DNA of 64,000 bases from Perilla frutescens (Eukaryota > Streptophyta > Magnoliopsida > Lamiales > Lamiaceae): contig BRKX01000007.1 in the NCBI GenBank assembly GCA_026008535.1, forward strand, positions 7,277,001 to 7,341,000. The letters run 5' to 3'. The notes beneath the pieces were generated by a model that saw only the letters and a program-made list of their open reading frames with translations, did not search any database and was not told where the DNA came from. Made by a program: the position numbers and the translations under genes. Shown here in pieces: positions 11,319-23,200 of this stretch (its first letter is position 1; each line of letters starts with the position of its first letter).

Positions 11319-11475
11319 TTGGGCATGTATGAAGCTCTCGTCAACCGAACTGAAATGTTGAAATTCTCTTTCTTCAAAGAGAAATTCTCTTTGCCTCTTT
11401 TGATAATGTACCCGAATTCTGAGCTGGTTTTGCTGGATGAAGTTGAGAAGAGGCTAAAATGCAATCCTCAATTTA
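11319..11475 (+). pseudogene. Exon-like fragment inside the CACTA element, product unknown
   Basis: A frame opening MGMYEALVNRTEMLKF runs to codons for NPQFK, where AAG/GTAATT looks like a splice donor (about 11476). The CT-rich leader-like sequence upstream and later exon-like pieces (about 12080-12160 and 12880-13050) suggest captured host gene fragments, as CACTA elements often carry. I do not recognise the protein, and no continuous spliced product can be assembled with confidence. Confidence 0.3.
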
Positions 11476-14130
11476 AGGTAATTTCTAGTTTTATTCTGCG
11501 GTTAAATTTTGGTAATGAACTTGTGTTTTTGAATTGGGGAATCAAGTGACTTTTAGTTAGTGGATTTGTGCACTTTAGTCTTGGAATTGAAATTTGACTT
11601 TTAGTTAGTGAACATATGTTCTTCACTTTCAAAATATCAATCTAGTAGAATGTGAAGTTCATAGATGTATTTTATTTTGGAGATGGATAGTCGGTTCATA
11701 TAAGCTATCACGATTCTCGCAACTGAACAAATATGATAACCAGATGATCGAACTCAATCCTTAGGATGGGATTTTGAACTTGAGGTTTAAGTGGAATCTT
11801 TTTAATGTTCATATGCTTTGATTCAATTCATGTTTCTGGCTTCTGTTATAATGGGAATGGCACCTGGTTTAGGGAAGGTCTTGTTTGCATATAACAAGAT
11901 GGATTTTGATGTGGATAATAATGTCATTGAAATTGCATTTAGTGCTTCTTACAATTCAGCTAATCAACACCAAAAAATTTAAAAAACTTTATTGATTGTA
12001 TACTAGATGAGACTAAAAACATTTTAAAATATTTTAAATGCTAGTTTCTCTAATGCAGGGGATACCAATATAAATGGTCATACATGTATTGGATGCCTAA
12101 TGTGCTTCCTAGGTACTGGGAGGATGTCAATCAGGCATGGCTCTGGACTATTTGGATGGTTAAGGTTATTTTAAATAACTATAAGCTCGTACTACTATAT
12201 TATTTCTCATTTGCAGAAGATGATGATTATGCTAATTACTCTGTTCACTATTTTAACTCTGTTCACTATTTTAACTATTTTAATTCTCTATTTTGGTTTA
12301 GAAACAGAGATAAATGACATGTTTGATGTGTTATAGTCTTGGTTTGATATTGAATTGAGTGGTGTCCTACGTGGAGTGTTGTATCGAGATGCTATAGGTG
12401 ATGATGTTCTATAATTAATTTTTTGTTGTTTGAGCAGACTCTGACAAATGAGCCACACTCGGAGATTGAAAACTAGAAAAATATGCGAATGCGTGAGGGC
12501 AGATGGACTAATCAACAAGAAGAGAAAAGATATGTAAGTACTTTCTAGACTGTTGTTCTTTTTCTTAGAAGCCATAAACTCAGTAGGACCCTTTTGCAGT
12601 CACCTCGTCTTTAGCCACGTCTAAGGTGATCGAGGTCTCAAGTGCTGAGAAGTAGGAGCTACAAAATAAACTGACAAAGTTTCTATCAATGTTGGATGAG
12701 GTGAGAAACAAATGTGTTTTTTTATCCTATGTTGTATTTGTTAAGGCTGTTTTACTTATTTTATCTTATCACATTGGTTTCTCATTTCAAGATTTGTGTT
12801 ACTAGGTTAGCGGAAGATGCGGATAGTAATATAGTATTACCATCAGATGCATGTTGTTGTTTCTCCCTTCGATGTAATAGCAGGATCTGCAGCGGCTAAA
12901 CCATATACAACTCAGGCAGTAGAGAACCCTGCAGTAGCTTGGAATGATGCAATAACATGCAAAGAGGCCGCAAAAGGGTGTTTCATGTGTCCTCTGTTTC
13001 AATACGAGCTTGGGTCTGCTTGGCTTTTCAAACACATTCTCCATTTGTAAGTTGTCGAAACATATTTTTGTGTGCCTATTTAAATTTCTTCTTCTGAGGT
13101 TCATCTGATGATTGCGTTCGTTTTGTTTCGTGTTGCAGCTACTTGAAAGATTAAGAGAAAATCATATTGGCTATACAAGTAACACGAAGTCAGGTGAAAA
13201 TGAATACATTCTAGATAACATAGTAGTCTTTTTGTGATATCGTTGATGATGAAAATAAATGTTTGTATTTTTTATCATTGGCGAGTGGCGAAAAGGATTA
13301 TTATGGTGTATAACTGTGAAACAGGATATTTTTAGGAGAGAATAGAGGATTGTGAAAAATTTGAGAAAAAGATGCTTGTATACATTGGATGTTGAGTTAT
13401 ATGTTGTAGAGACGTGATTTTATGTCACTTTTTAGTTAAATATGAAATGAATTATTGTTTGAATTTTAATTATTCATTGCTTTGAACTTTTTAGCGAAGT
13501 TTTTTGGAGATTTTGTCAATAAACAGGCTGAAATTAGAAAAAAGTAAAGACGTAGCCAAAAATAATTCAAAGTAATTGAAAAGGACAACAATCATAGTAA
13601 ATTGTTGTCTAGTATCAAGACAAATCGACAACAGTTAACCTGAAACTCGTTGTCTATATATAATAAGACACCGTTTTTTTTTTGCAAAAACTGTTGTTTA
13701 TTAACCAAAAGACAACAGCTTGCAATAAAACCGTTGTCTATGATAATATACAATGGCTTTGAAACAACTGTTGTGTATTGTTTATTAAATTGGTAAGGTT
13801 TCACAACGTTTGAGCTGACTGTTGTCTATTTATGAATCTATCTTTTGTGCCGACTTGTCGTTACAAAAACTAATCTTTTTGTGACGACAATTTGTTGCTT
13901 AAAATGTTATTCTACAAGGTGAGAGTTATTTGTATCAAAATTTTATGGGACGACAAGTCATTACAAAAGCAAAAGCGACGACTCTCGTCGTCGCAATTAA
14001 ATTATTTGAGACGGGCTTTTAGCAACGACATACTTCAAATAACATGTCGTCACAAAAAGTATTTTTGTGACGACATTTTATTTTTAGTGACGACAAAATG
14101 TCGTCACTAAAAAGTGTTTTTGTTGTAGTG

Positions 14131-14759
14131 TTTACACACACACACTCTCTCTCTCTCTCTCTCCCACACTCTACTGTAAATAGGACACAAAAATGGAGAT
14201 CCCCAAATTCAACTGTCTCTCTTGACTGAAAACTACCAGAAACAAGGATAGAAATTCTCAATTTAACAAAAAATTCCTTAAATCAATTTCTTCTTCTACA
14301 CAACTTCGGCGAATAATCACCGCCATCCCAAGCAATTACACCACTCACTAATTGACGACGACAAGTCCCGCCACCAACCCAGCTCCGACGATAACCCAAA
14401 GACCAAACCAAACGCCTAATAGTTCAACACAAGCTCACATCTAAGATCACTCTTACTCGATAGGGTCTAAAACCAGCTGACCTCTGCTCAGCCCGGCGTT
14501 AGGACTCGGCAGGCCCGACACCAGCTCTCCTCAACTTGCTGACTCTCAACCCCAACTCACCAAGACCCAGCCTCAACTTCTTCTTCTCTTTTCTTCTATT
14601 TCTTAATTTTCTTAATATTCAGTTATCTATCTGAAATACTGTAATTTAATTTATGAATCCTTGCAGAATCGTGAGTGTAGGGTGAAATTAATGGTGAAAC
14701 AATGTGTGGTAATGATGTGGTGTGTTTCATGCTAATTTCAAACAGAGATGGTGTTGTTG
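14131..14759. other. Intergenic stretch with (AC)n(TC)n microsatellite
   Basis: 14134-14164 is ACACAC followed by CTCTCT repeats. After it lies a C- and A-rich sequence (about 14300-14580) without a supported reading frame. The right end runs into the broken 3' edge of copia-2. No gene seen. Confidence 0.5.
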
Positions 14760-15841
14760 TTTTAGATCTTGGATATAGCAAAACATAAATCAATATTTGA
14801 ATTTCAGAAATTGCATGCAGGCATCAAACTTTTCATTGTCTGGGAGACTGCTTAAGACCATACAATTATTTCTTTAACAGACATACATGATCAGGTTTGT
14901 TTTTATCAAAGAAGTCTTCAAGTTGTTTCATAAAGATATTATTTTCAAGGTCATCATGCAAGAAAGCAACTGTAACATCCATTTGTTTCATTTCCTAGTT
15001 AAAGTGAGCAACAAGAGATAACATGATTCTGACTGTAGTAAACTTTACAAAAGGAGCAAAGATTTCATTGTAATCAATCTCCTCCTTTTGAGTAAATCCT
15101 TTTGCAACCAATCTAGCCTTATATTTCACAGAATCAGATTCATTCTTAATTTTATAAAGCCATTTTCATTGAACAACATAGCACTTAGCAGGTTTAGGAA
15201 CAAGGATCCAGGTTTTGTTATCATGCAAAGACTTCATTTCTTTTTTCATATGATCAATCCTTTTTTCAGAATCTTTAGAGTTCAACTTTATAAGAAATTG
15301 GTTCACAAGCATCAAGAGTATTGAACACAGTAAAAGCAAGCATGGATAGATGACTGTCAACAAGCCCAACAAACCTTTGGAGTTGCCTAACAGTCCTTCT
15401 CACTCTGTCTCTAGTGAGTTGATAATTCTGAATAACATTGGGATCTCTTCATTCTTCTGAATTATCCAATGTTCTCAGTAGGATTATCCTGGAGATCATT
15501 GAGATCCCTGCCATCTTCAGGATGATCCTCATTACCATTCTCAGACATATTATCAAGTAAAGGCACATTATCATGCTTATCAAGTTCACTTAGCACACGT
15601 AGATGCTCCACCTCACTTGGAGATGTCACAGACATAGGAGTAGGAGAAGATAAACAAAGACATTCATTTTCATTAAAGATAACATCCCTGCTTATTATGG
15701 TTTTAAAACAAGGAGCACTCTTATCTTATCCCAGAGCCTGTAACCTTTTACCCCTTCTGGATGGCCCAAGAAAACACATTTCCTAGACCTAGGATCCAGT
15801 TTATCATGCTTTTGGTGAAAATAAGCAGAACAACCAAATAT
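14760..15841 (-). pseudogene. copia-2 reverse transcriptase, 5' part only, many stops
   Basis: Minus-strand translation gives recognisable reverse transcriptase pieces: NKTWILVPKPAKC (about 15220), KARLVAKGFTQKE, TTVRIMLSLVAHF and KQMDVTVAFLHDDL (about 14960), then LYGLKQSPRQ near 14850. Stops fall at Trp positions and elsewhere. Homology ends at about 14760-14800, before YVDD and all of RNase H. The section 15380-15840 is a variable linker between integrase and reverse transcriptase with no open frame. Confidence 0.75.
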
Positions 15842-16891
15842 TTACAGATTTGAAAAATCAACATCTTTATTTGCAAACACAGATTCAGAAAAATTTCCAA
15901 GCAAAGGCACAAATGGGGACCTATTGATAAAATGGGCAGCAGTCACAATTGCTTCACCCCAGAATTTTTTAGATAAACCAGAGGAAGCAAGCATGCTTCT
16001 AACTCTTTCAAGAAGAGTTTTGTTCATCCTCTCAGCAATGCCATTTTGCTGAGCGGTATATGGGATAGTTTTATGTCTCCTAATCCCAAATTCCACACAT
16101 AGATCATCAATCAGAGCATTGAAAAACTCAAGACCATTATCAGTCCATAAGGATTTTATCTTTTTTTCACTTTGATTCTGAATCTGAAGTTTCCACGCAG
16201 ATAATTTATCATAAACATCAAATTTATTTTTCATTAGAAAAACCCACACTTTTCTGGAAAAATCATCAATAATTGATAAAAAAATACCAATTTCCACCAT
16301 GAGTATCAACTTTAACAGAACCCCCATACATCAGCATGTAATATTCAAGAATATCAGAACTAGCATGTGATTTATGAGAGCCAGAGACAGGAAATTGAAC
16401 CCTATGTTGTTTCTCCATCACACAGTTTTCATAGAAAGGCATATCAGAAATGTGATCAGATCCAAAAACACCTGATTTATGCGGCATTTTCAATCCTTTA
16501 TGACTCATTTGCCCTAATCTTGCATGCCATAACATAGTTTTATCACTTTTCACAGAGTTAACAATTGAAGAGACCAAATTCAAGGGGCTAGAATTGCACA
16601 CATATAGATTGTGTTGCCTAGGTGCCTTAAACACTACCATAGCTTCTTTTAGAAATTTAATTCCATCCACTTCAATTTTAGCAAACAAACCATCATCAGT
16701 TAAGTATGCAACAGAGATCAAGTTATATCTCAAATGAGGGACATATCTCACATTTTTCAAGGTAAGAGTTGAACTAGAGTCAAATTTTAAACAAATTCAC
16801 CTATGCCAACCACAAGGCTTTTCTTTTCATTTTCCATGGACACAGAGCCATTTTCAACTGATTTCAGATTTGAAAACATGCTTTTACAAGG
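15842..16891 (-). pseudogene. copia-2 GAG-pre-integrase and integrase, frameshifted
   Basis: Two overlapping frames, 16760-16266 and 16327-15842, together cover the zinc-binding pre-integrase (LWHARLGQMSHKGLK) and the integrase core (IIDDFSRKVWVFL, LWTDNGLEF, AQQNGIAERMNKTLLE), with the D-D-E acidic residues still visible. The change of frame near 16290 is a frameshift. The 130 bases between the gag frame and this part also hold stops. Non-functional. Confidence 0.83.
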
Positions 16892-17812
16892 TCACATATG
16901 AAAAGTGCATCCAGAATCAATTAGCCATTCAGATTCAGACGGAGAATTAGACACATAGTTCACAAAGGGATAAGAGAACATATCAGAGACCATAAGAACA
17001 TCACCATAATTCTCAGAATCAACAACAACATTAGCATGATTATCACTGGAATTTTCACCATTTTTCTTGATTTTCTTAGGTTTATCACACTTGTTTGCAT
17101 AGTGACCAGGTTCATTGCAATTATAGCACTTTCTGTTACCATTCCTAGATTTTGATCTAGGCTTTTTCTTATCAGAGGCATGATTAGGCTTAGATCTTTC
17201 AGTTGTTCTTCCCCTAACATGCATAATTTCACCAGAATTCTTGCTACTGCTAGACCTATGTTTCATGTTAAGCTCTTTAGATTTAAGGCCATTAGCCACA
17301 ATATCATAAGTAACAACATCTCTTCCATATCTAATGACAGATTTGACATCATTGAATTTATCAGGTATAGCATTCAAGAGCACAGTAGCAGAATATTTCT
17401 CAATAGTATCATCCCCTCCCAATTTCATGGCCTGAATTAATTTGTTAAAATCATCCAGATTAGCATCAATATCTTTGGACATATCAAGCCTGAATTTGAA
17501 AAACTTTTCTTGCAGGAAGGACAGAGACTGAAAAGATGTTTGAGTGTGCAATTCACTCAATTTTGCCCATAATTCTTTAGAACAAGTAATACCAACAACC
17601 TGCCTTATCACAAAATCATGCACACTCAACAAAATTGAAGACCTTGCACTAGCATTCATCTCAATCATTTTTTCATCAGTTTCAGCTCTATCACAACCAC
17701 TCAGAACAACATTATACACTTTTTCTTTGATGAGAATGCATTCCATTTTAGTTTTTCAAATTTGAAAGTCACTTTTTCCATCAAAAGGAGTAGTATGATA
17801 TGCAGAACCCAT
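16892..17812 (-). pseudogene. copia-2 gag and start of protease
   Basis: The natural start is the ATG at 17812 (MGSAYHTTPFDGKSDFQI), followed by an in-frame TGA at 17758-17756 at the position where relatives have Trp. The frame then stays open for 284 codons from 17746. It contains the gag capsid region, an intact CCHC knuckle (CYNCNEPGHYANKC), a lysine-rich tract and the protease active site WLIDSGCTFHM just before the next stop. Apart from the early TGA this is the best-preserved part of the element. Gag would form the particle and the protease would process the polyprotein. Confidence 0.85.
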
Positions 17813-18018
17813 GGCAATCACACAGAGAGACACATGTAGACAAAGATATCCAAGAACCAAAACAAGGGAATGAGATAAAATCAAAACTAAAGCGAGCACA
17901 ATACCAGAGCGAGAGTCCTCGTGGTTGGGATTCTCGACTAACCAGCCAATTTTAAACACAGACAGTCGGACGGTAGCCCGAAGGGCGACAGAGGGTGCCT
18001 CCGGTGAGCGTCCCCGTG

Positions 18019-18030
18019 GCTCTGATACCA
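18019..18030 (-). other. copia-2 primer-binding site (initiator tRNA-Met type)
   Basis: The minus strand reads TGGTATCAGAGC, an exact match to the usual plant copia primer-binding site complementary to the 3' end of initiator tRNA-Met. It lies one base inside the LTR end. Confidence 0.93.
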
Positions 18031-18031
18031 C

Positions 18032-18605
18032 TGTAGGGTATTAGGCTCCCGGAGGTTACACTGTTTACTTTTCGCCACCAGCAGTTGGTCCGTTCATCCT
18101 TCAAAGGACAGTGAATTGAGGAGGGGTAGTGACAAGGCTTAGGGTTACGTGAGACCAAAGCTCCTCCAAACAGTGATCAAGATGCACACTGAGATCGAAA
18201 AGGCAAAGAACGGCAGACCACACAATCTCTCACAAAGGCTCAGACTTCCGCCGAGCCCACGACTGAACCCTAGCTATCCCAGGCTACTCGCACGAGGAGA
18301 CCACGTAGGAATCCAGACGAACTGGGACCGAAAGCAAGGGGTCGGTAGGAGCACAAAGCTTTCAAGGCAAAGCTTGATTCAAGGATCACAAGAAGCAGAG
18401 AAGAACACTCAGAGAAAGAGGTTGAGAGAGATAGATTGTGATGATGATGAACAGTAAAGCCCCAGGCTTCTTTTAATGAAACAAGGGTAGCCGAAAGGGT
18501 GCAAGGGAATCAACAGTAGTGGGCGGTAGTCAACGGGCCGCTATTAATGAGGGAGATGGGCCAACAGTAATTGGGCCACAACAAATGGCCAACAAATACC
18601 CAACA
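18032..18605 (-). repeat. copia-2 5' LTR
   Basis: On the minus strand the LTR starts TGTTGGGTATTTG (18605) and ends ATACCCTACA (18032), giving TG...CA ends with a short inverted repeat. It is 574 bp. It is followed after one base by the primer-binding site, which confirms it as the 5' LTR. The flanking TAAAG (18606-18610) would be one half of the target duplication; the other half is lost with the deleted 3' end. Confidence 0.87.
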
Positions 18606-18970
18606 TAAAGGTTAATGCATAAATTTGAGTTCAAACACTTACGGAGGTAGTTGATCTTGATGAAGCTCTATGAGATGAAAAGTTGAGCAATTGAATTCTT
18701 ATAGAAATGGTGGATTTGCCATGGAACTTGGTTTCTGGTCGAAGAGCTTGGAATATTGTGTGGCAAGAATTTCTTTTATGTGAACATGAATGAGCAAGCT
18801 TCTAGGTGATGATGAAGATAAAATGATATTTATTTATTTTTATTTTTTTCTTTGCTCCACACCTATTCCTAAATAAAAAATAATAATACTATTAGACTCA
18901 TCTCAATGGAACACTTTGAGATCCAAATTCTAGACTCTTAAAGAAAAGCCTATTAAAATAAAGTGTTAAT
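18606..18970. other. Short intergenic stretch, nothing recognised
   Basis: Moderately AT-rich sequence between the copia-2 LTR and the next inverted-repeat element. I see no open frame with a motif and no RNA gene. Confidence 0.5.
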
Positions 18971-20260
18971 GGGGTCAAATAGCCATTATTACTTAGTAAA
19001 TATTGTAAATAGTCATTTTTTAAAAAAATAATGTTTTCAGCCTTTTAGGATGTAAATATACATGAATACCCTTAGTTCCACATAAATAATTTTTGAATAT
19101 AATATATTTTTAACATTATTATTTCCTAAAATAATAATATCCTAATATATTTAAAAACAAATCAAGAACGCTGATTCATAGTAAGCTTTTCTCACACCCA
19201 CAAACAAAAAGAACGTTGATTCATAATAATATTTTCTCACCCTCAAACTAAAAACAATACATCTCACCGCCATTGAAGTCGAGTCTCAACACTCAAAACT
19301 GAAAAAATCATATACTAGAGAGTTTAAATCGAAATTATAATGCAACACGAGTACACGCGTGCAACGACACGAGTAATTCAAGTCGTGTAATCGTGCATTA
19401 GCTTAATAATTATTTGATGAGTACACGAATAGTTCAATATAACAGTTCAATACACGAGAGCACGATTATGCTCATTCATGTACTCGTATAGCAGTTGAAT
19501 ATTAAGCTAAAACACGACCGCATTAGTATATTTATTCGTATATTCGTGCACTGCTTCAAAAATCCATTGATACACGAGTTCATTATTTTACTATTTCGTG
19601 TAATCGTGCAATAGTAAAAAATGGGTATTCCACGCGTTACAAATATATTGGTGCATGATTCTACTCCAATACTCATGTACTGAAAGAAATCGATTCGTGC
19701 ACCAAAGAACATTCAATTTTTTCACTAATTCCAAACAAAGAATAAAAAAAACTTAATGTCTAGATCAATAAAAAGATTATAGATGCATAAAAACATACCT
19801 TATTGACGCAAAAAACAACACACACGATGTCAACAAAACTTCCTAAAATTACCTAACTCGCATTGAATTCCTAATTTTTGAGTTTGCATCAGATAATTTA
19901 TCGCTGGAATGGTGATTACATAGATTAACAATCGTGATATTCTCAAAAAATCATAGCTTTTGATCTTCGTTAATCGTAGTTTTCTTCCAAATGATAAAAC
20001 ATCGATTGAAAATGAGAGAGACGAGTTGGGAGAGAACGGCGGTTATAGATTGAAGAGAGAGAAAATTAGATCTTTTTTCTCCAAATCTTATTAATATATG
20101 AATATATATATATATATATATATTATAATTCTTAATATTAAATATGAAACTAAGGGTATTGTAGTACTTGTTTTTTCATAATGGCTAGAAACATTATTTT
20201 TTAAATAGTGGCTATTTACATGATTTACTAAGTAAAAATTGTTATTTAAAAATTTTGCTC
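18971..20260. mobile_element. MULE-like element with long terminal inverted repeats
   Basis: The first ~100 bases (GGGTCAAATAGCCATTATTACTTAG and on, with TAAAAAAATAATGTTTTCAGCC) and the last ~110 bases (20150-20260) are imperfect inverted copies; both carry ACTTAGTAAAT, GTAAATAG and AATAATGTTT in the same order when one is reverse-complemented. The total is 1,290 bp. No clear 9-bp target duplication is visible, so the Mutator-like label rests on TIR length alone. No transposase frame. It contains a CACGA-rich repeat. Confidence 0.6.
19341..19705. repeat. Degenerate CACGA/TCGTG-rich repeat
   Basis: Short motifs such as ACACGAG, CGTGTAATCGTGCA, GTACTCGT and TATTCGTGCA recur about every 25-40 bases in both orientations, in an otherwise AT-rich element. 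Two units (CGTGTAATCGTGCATTAG near 19385 and CGTGTAATCGTGCAATAG near 19600) are almost identical. It looks like an old, diverged array. No protein coding is supported. Confidence 0.6.
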
Positions 20261-23200
20261 TTATATAATCAGCTTGTGGATACAATATATATTCTTACCT
20301 AGTTTACATAATCAGTTTGTGGATACAAAATATCTTATAAACATAAGATACAGGTATAGTGGAGTTAGTACCTATAGATCCAGAGATCGAAACTTCCACT
20401 AGAACGCAGAGAGAATCTGTGCAGAGAGAATGGTCAATAATAGAGAGGACGAGATGGCTGCAATTAATGCGCCAAAAGATGTTTTACCCTTAAAGAAATT
20501 GTGAATTATTTTTATTATTTATAATAGTGACATCTATTTTTGAACTAATATGCTTATTGTATGCATTTAGTTTACATCACAAAAAATCCATAATTTATTT
20601 AACGTTATAATAATCTTAGTATATAAATGTTATCTGCAAGAGGATTAAGATTATGGATAATAAAATAAAAATTAAGTTTGTTACGATTTTAATTAAAGTA
20701 TGGGATCTTTAATTAAAGCGTCACTAATGCAGTCCGATGACATTATGAATATGACCATTTTAACTGAACTATTGATGTGGAGACATCTAGTTGGGAGTAT
20801 TTATATATGATATAATCATATAGGACTTGGACCGATTTAATTTAATTATTACTTAAAATTACATTAATGAAAGGGAATATTAAATTAAATCACAAGATGA
20901 TCATATATGAATAATCTTAATCCTGAGTGATTATAGACTCTTATTTATTTCAATGTGATTCTTAATTTGCTCTTAAAGTTTGTTCGTCAATATTCTCTAA
21001 ACTTGCATTTCAAATTCACATTTGAATTAAACAGTGGGAATGTGATTCATAGTTATGAAATTCGTTCCTTCTTTTGAGAAGTAGGAAGATAGTTCTCTCA
21101 TTTGTTAATTCTGGAACTGAGTGATTTGAGATCTCCAATTTATAAATTGTTTATAAATTAATCGTTCACTAGTGAATTAATGGTAAATGAGAAAAATAAA
21201 TAATTGAAAAGGTTAACGGATATTACCTATCTTCAATTATGAATTCTCTGTGGAGGATTAATCCATTTCAAATGATTAAATCAATGGACTGCTCGAATTT
21301 GAAGAGTAAATATGTTCTATAATTAAAGAGAGTGCAATTCCAAATTTTTAAAGGAATAATATCGGAATTAATAAGTCAAATAAATTAATTAAATAGTTTA
21401 ATTATTTATTTGATTTATTGGAGCTCTTGATTATAGGTCTATGGTCCCCAGTTCGCTTTCCTATATTATTGATGGGTTAATAATAATAATTAAGTTCCTA
21501 AAGTGTTATGAAAAATTAATTTTCATAAAGTTTGGGCTCATGTGTAAATATTAGTTAATTCTGAGAATATATGATATTTTACAGTTTGACTGTGATAGAA
21601 ATTAAATAAATATAAGATATTTATATTATTTACATATTAGTAAAAAAATAATAATTATTTAAGATAATTGTTAATTAGTTTTCTTATCCTACGTGATTAT
21701 GAATGTGTTTAAAACAGAAAACTGACTTGTACTGGGATTCGACCTTAATCTGATTATAAATAAAACATGAGAAAGGAGATGAGATTGACGCCCAAAATAA
21801 TGATTCAGGCCCAGAATCATTAATTCACGCGAGACCTGAATTTGTGAAATCAAAAGTTTGATTTTTTATTTTTTCTTCTTTTGTGTTCATATTTTATTTA
21901 GTTTAATATCATCTCAATACTGTAGTTTAATTCTACGATTTATTTCGGTGTACACTCACTACTGTTCAAAGAGAGAATCAAATTAGAAAATTGTGGTATT
22001 TACGAGCTTCAAGATTCAAATGTGGAACAAAAAAGACGGAGGAGATTAGAGAAAAAAGTATTTTCTTTATCTCTTTTTTAGCATTAAATAAATTGAATTG
22101 ACAAGGATATTATTTTTATATCATGATCGGTTTTATGAAATATACCGCTGCCGCCCATTCAATTGGATTGAAAATACGGATTTTATTCAACCCGAAATTA
22201 TTCCGAAGCCGTTTAATAAATTTAAAGTTGATTGATTTGGAGGAATGATTTTTCCGACAATCGCTTTCTTATCTTAAAAGAGGAGAACTAGTCTCTCGTT
22301 TCACATATTACGGTTATATTCAGACTTATCTACACCCATATCCCCCAAATTACCAAAACACACCCATTAATAATACTAGGCAAAACAATCTAAAATCATT
22401 CTACAAAGCTATCAAAACTTTTTATTCTATTATTTTCTACAATATTCATCAAGTTTTTTTCCTAATAAAATCAACCGACTAATATTCACAAGTTACAAAT
22501 GTTACTAATTGTGACTAACTATATTGACTCATGACGTAACAGCGCATGTGGGAGCTTTATTTTGTTCGGTCCTAGATATTTCAACTTCAATATATTTCTT
22601 ATTTATAATACAAAAAAAAAATTGCATTCACCCTAAAAAAATGATGTAAATTATTGAGAATTGTAATAATATTATAATAATATATTATTATCATAGATTA
22701 GTTAGACATGTAATATATATTAGTTTAATCATATCTCAAACAATATACATGAATTAGAATTGTAATATTATTAATAGCATTATAATAATATATTACATTA
22801 TTACCCTTAAATAAAATATAACATAGGGTCATAATTAGAAAATCCAAAATAGTACGATAAGTCATTTTTTATATTAGTATATATATTGTCCTAACTTCCA
22901 GCTTTCAATAATTCAATAAGGCCATAAAATGGACTGTTGAAACCTAAAATTCACAAAAAAAAAAATGCACTATTAAGGGCACAACTTCCTTTTCAATTAT
23001 GACTTTTGTTTATAACAAGGTTAATCCGCAATCATACTTAAGAGTACATATTGAAAAAACATCGTTCATGTGCTACAACCTACAAAATTCATACTGAAGA
23101 AAGTAAATAAATCGCACTTGAAAAACTAGATGTGATTAGCCCACACCAAATAGTGTTGATGCTATTTGAATTCAAATCACAAGTTCAAGCTATTCAACTC

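Larger units (their letters stand above)
10589..14130. mobile_element. Non-autonomous CACTA (En/Spm-type) transposon
   Basis: The left end reads CACTACAACAAA (10589) and the right end TTTTTGTTGTAGTG (to 14130), exact inverted termini. Both are flanked by TTT (10586-10588 and 14131-14133), the 3-bp target duplication expected for CACTA elements. Subterminal motifs recur in both orientations: TGTCGTCAC and GACGACA near the ends, and a second set, CTGTTGTCTA and GACAACAG, at about 13580-13830. At 3,542 bp it encodes no recognisable TNPA or TNPD transposase. The interior (about 10855-13150) is less repetitive, with pyrimidine-rich leader-like and exon-like sequence, so it may have captured host sequence. 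Confidence 0.87.
14760..18605 (-). mobile_element. Truncated Ty1/copia element (copia-2)
   Basis: Read on the minus strand: a 5' LTR (18605-18032), a tRNA-Met-type primer-binding site, gag, protease, integrase and the first part of reverse transcriptase, which fades out near 14760-14800 before the YVDD motif. RNase H, purine tract and 3' LTR are absent, so the 3' half is deleted. Domain sequences are close relatives of copia-1 (same integrase and gag-knuckle style), but the LTR differs. Many stops and a frameshift make it a relic. Confidence 0.9.

Noticed and set aside
12802..13104. Frames on both strands inside the CACTA element (up to 100 codons)
   Set aside because: They overlap on opposite strands, carry no transposase motif (no TNPD or TNPA signature) and match no protein I recognise; kept only as part of a possible captured fragment.
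18019..18030. Possible tRNA gene remnant
   Set aside because: Only the short primer-binding complement of tRNA-Met next to an LTR; no tRNA stem-loops.
20690..22080. Solo LTR of a copia-type element
   Set aside because: The wording resembles copia LTRs but no TG...CA ends or target duplication could be located, so it is mentioned only within the intergenic entry.
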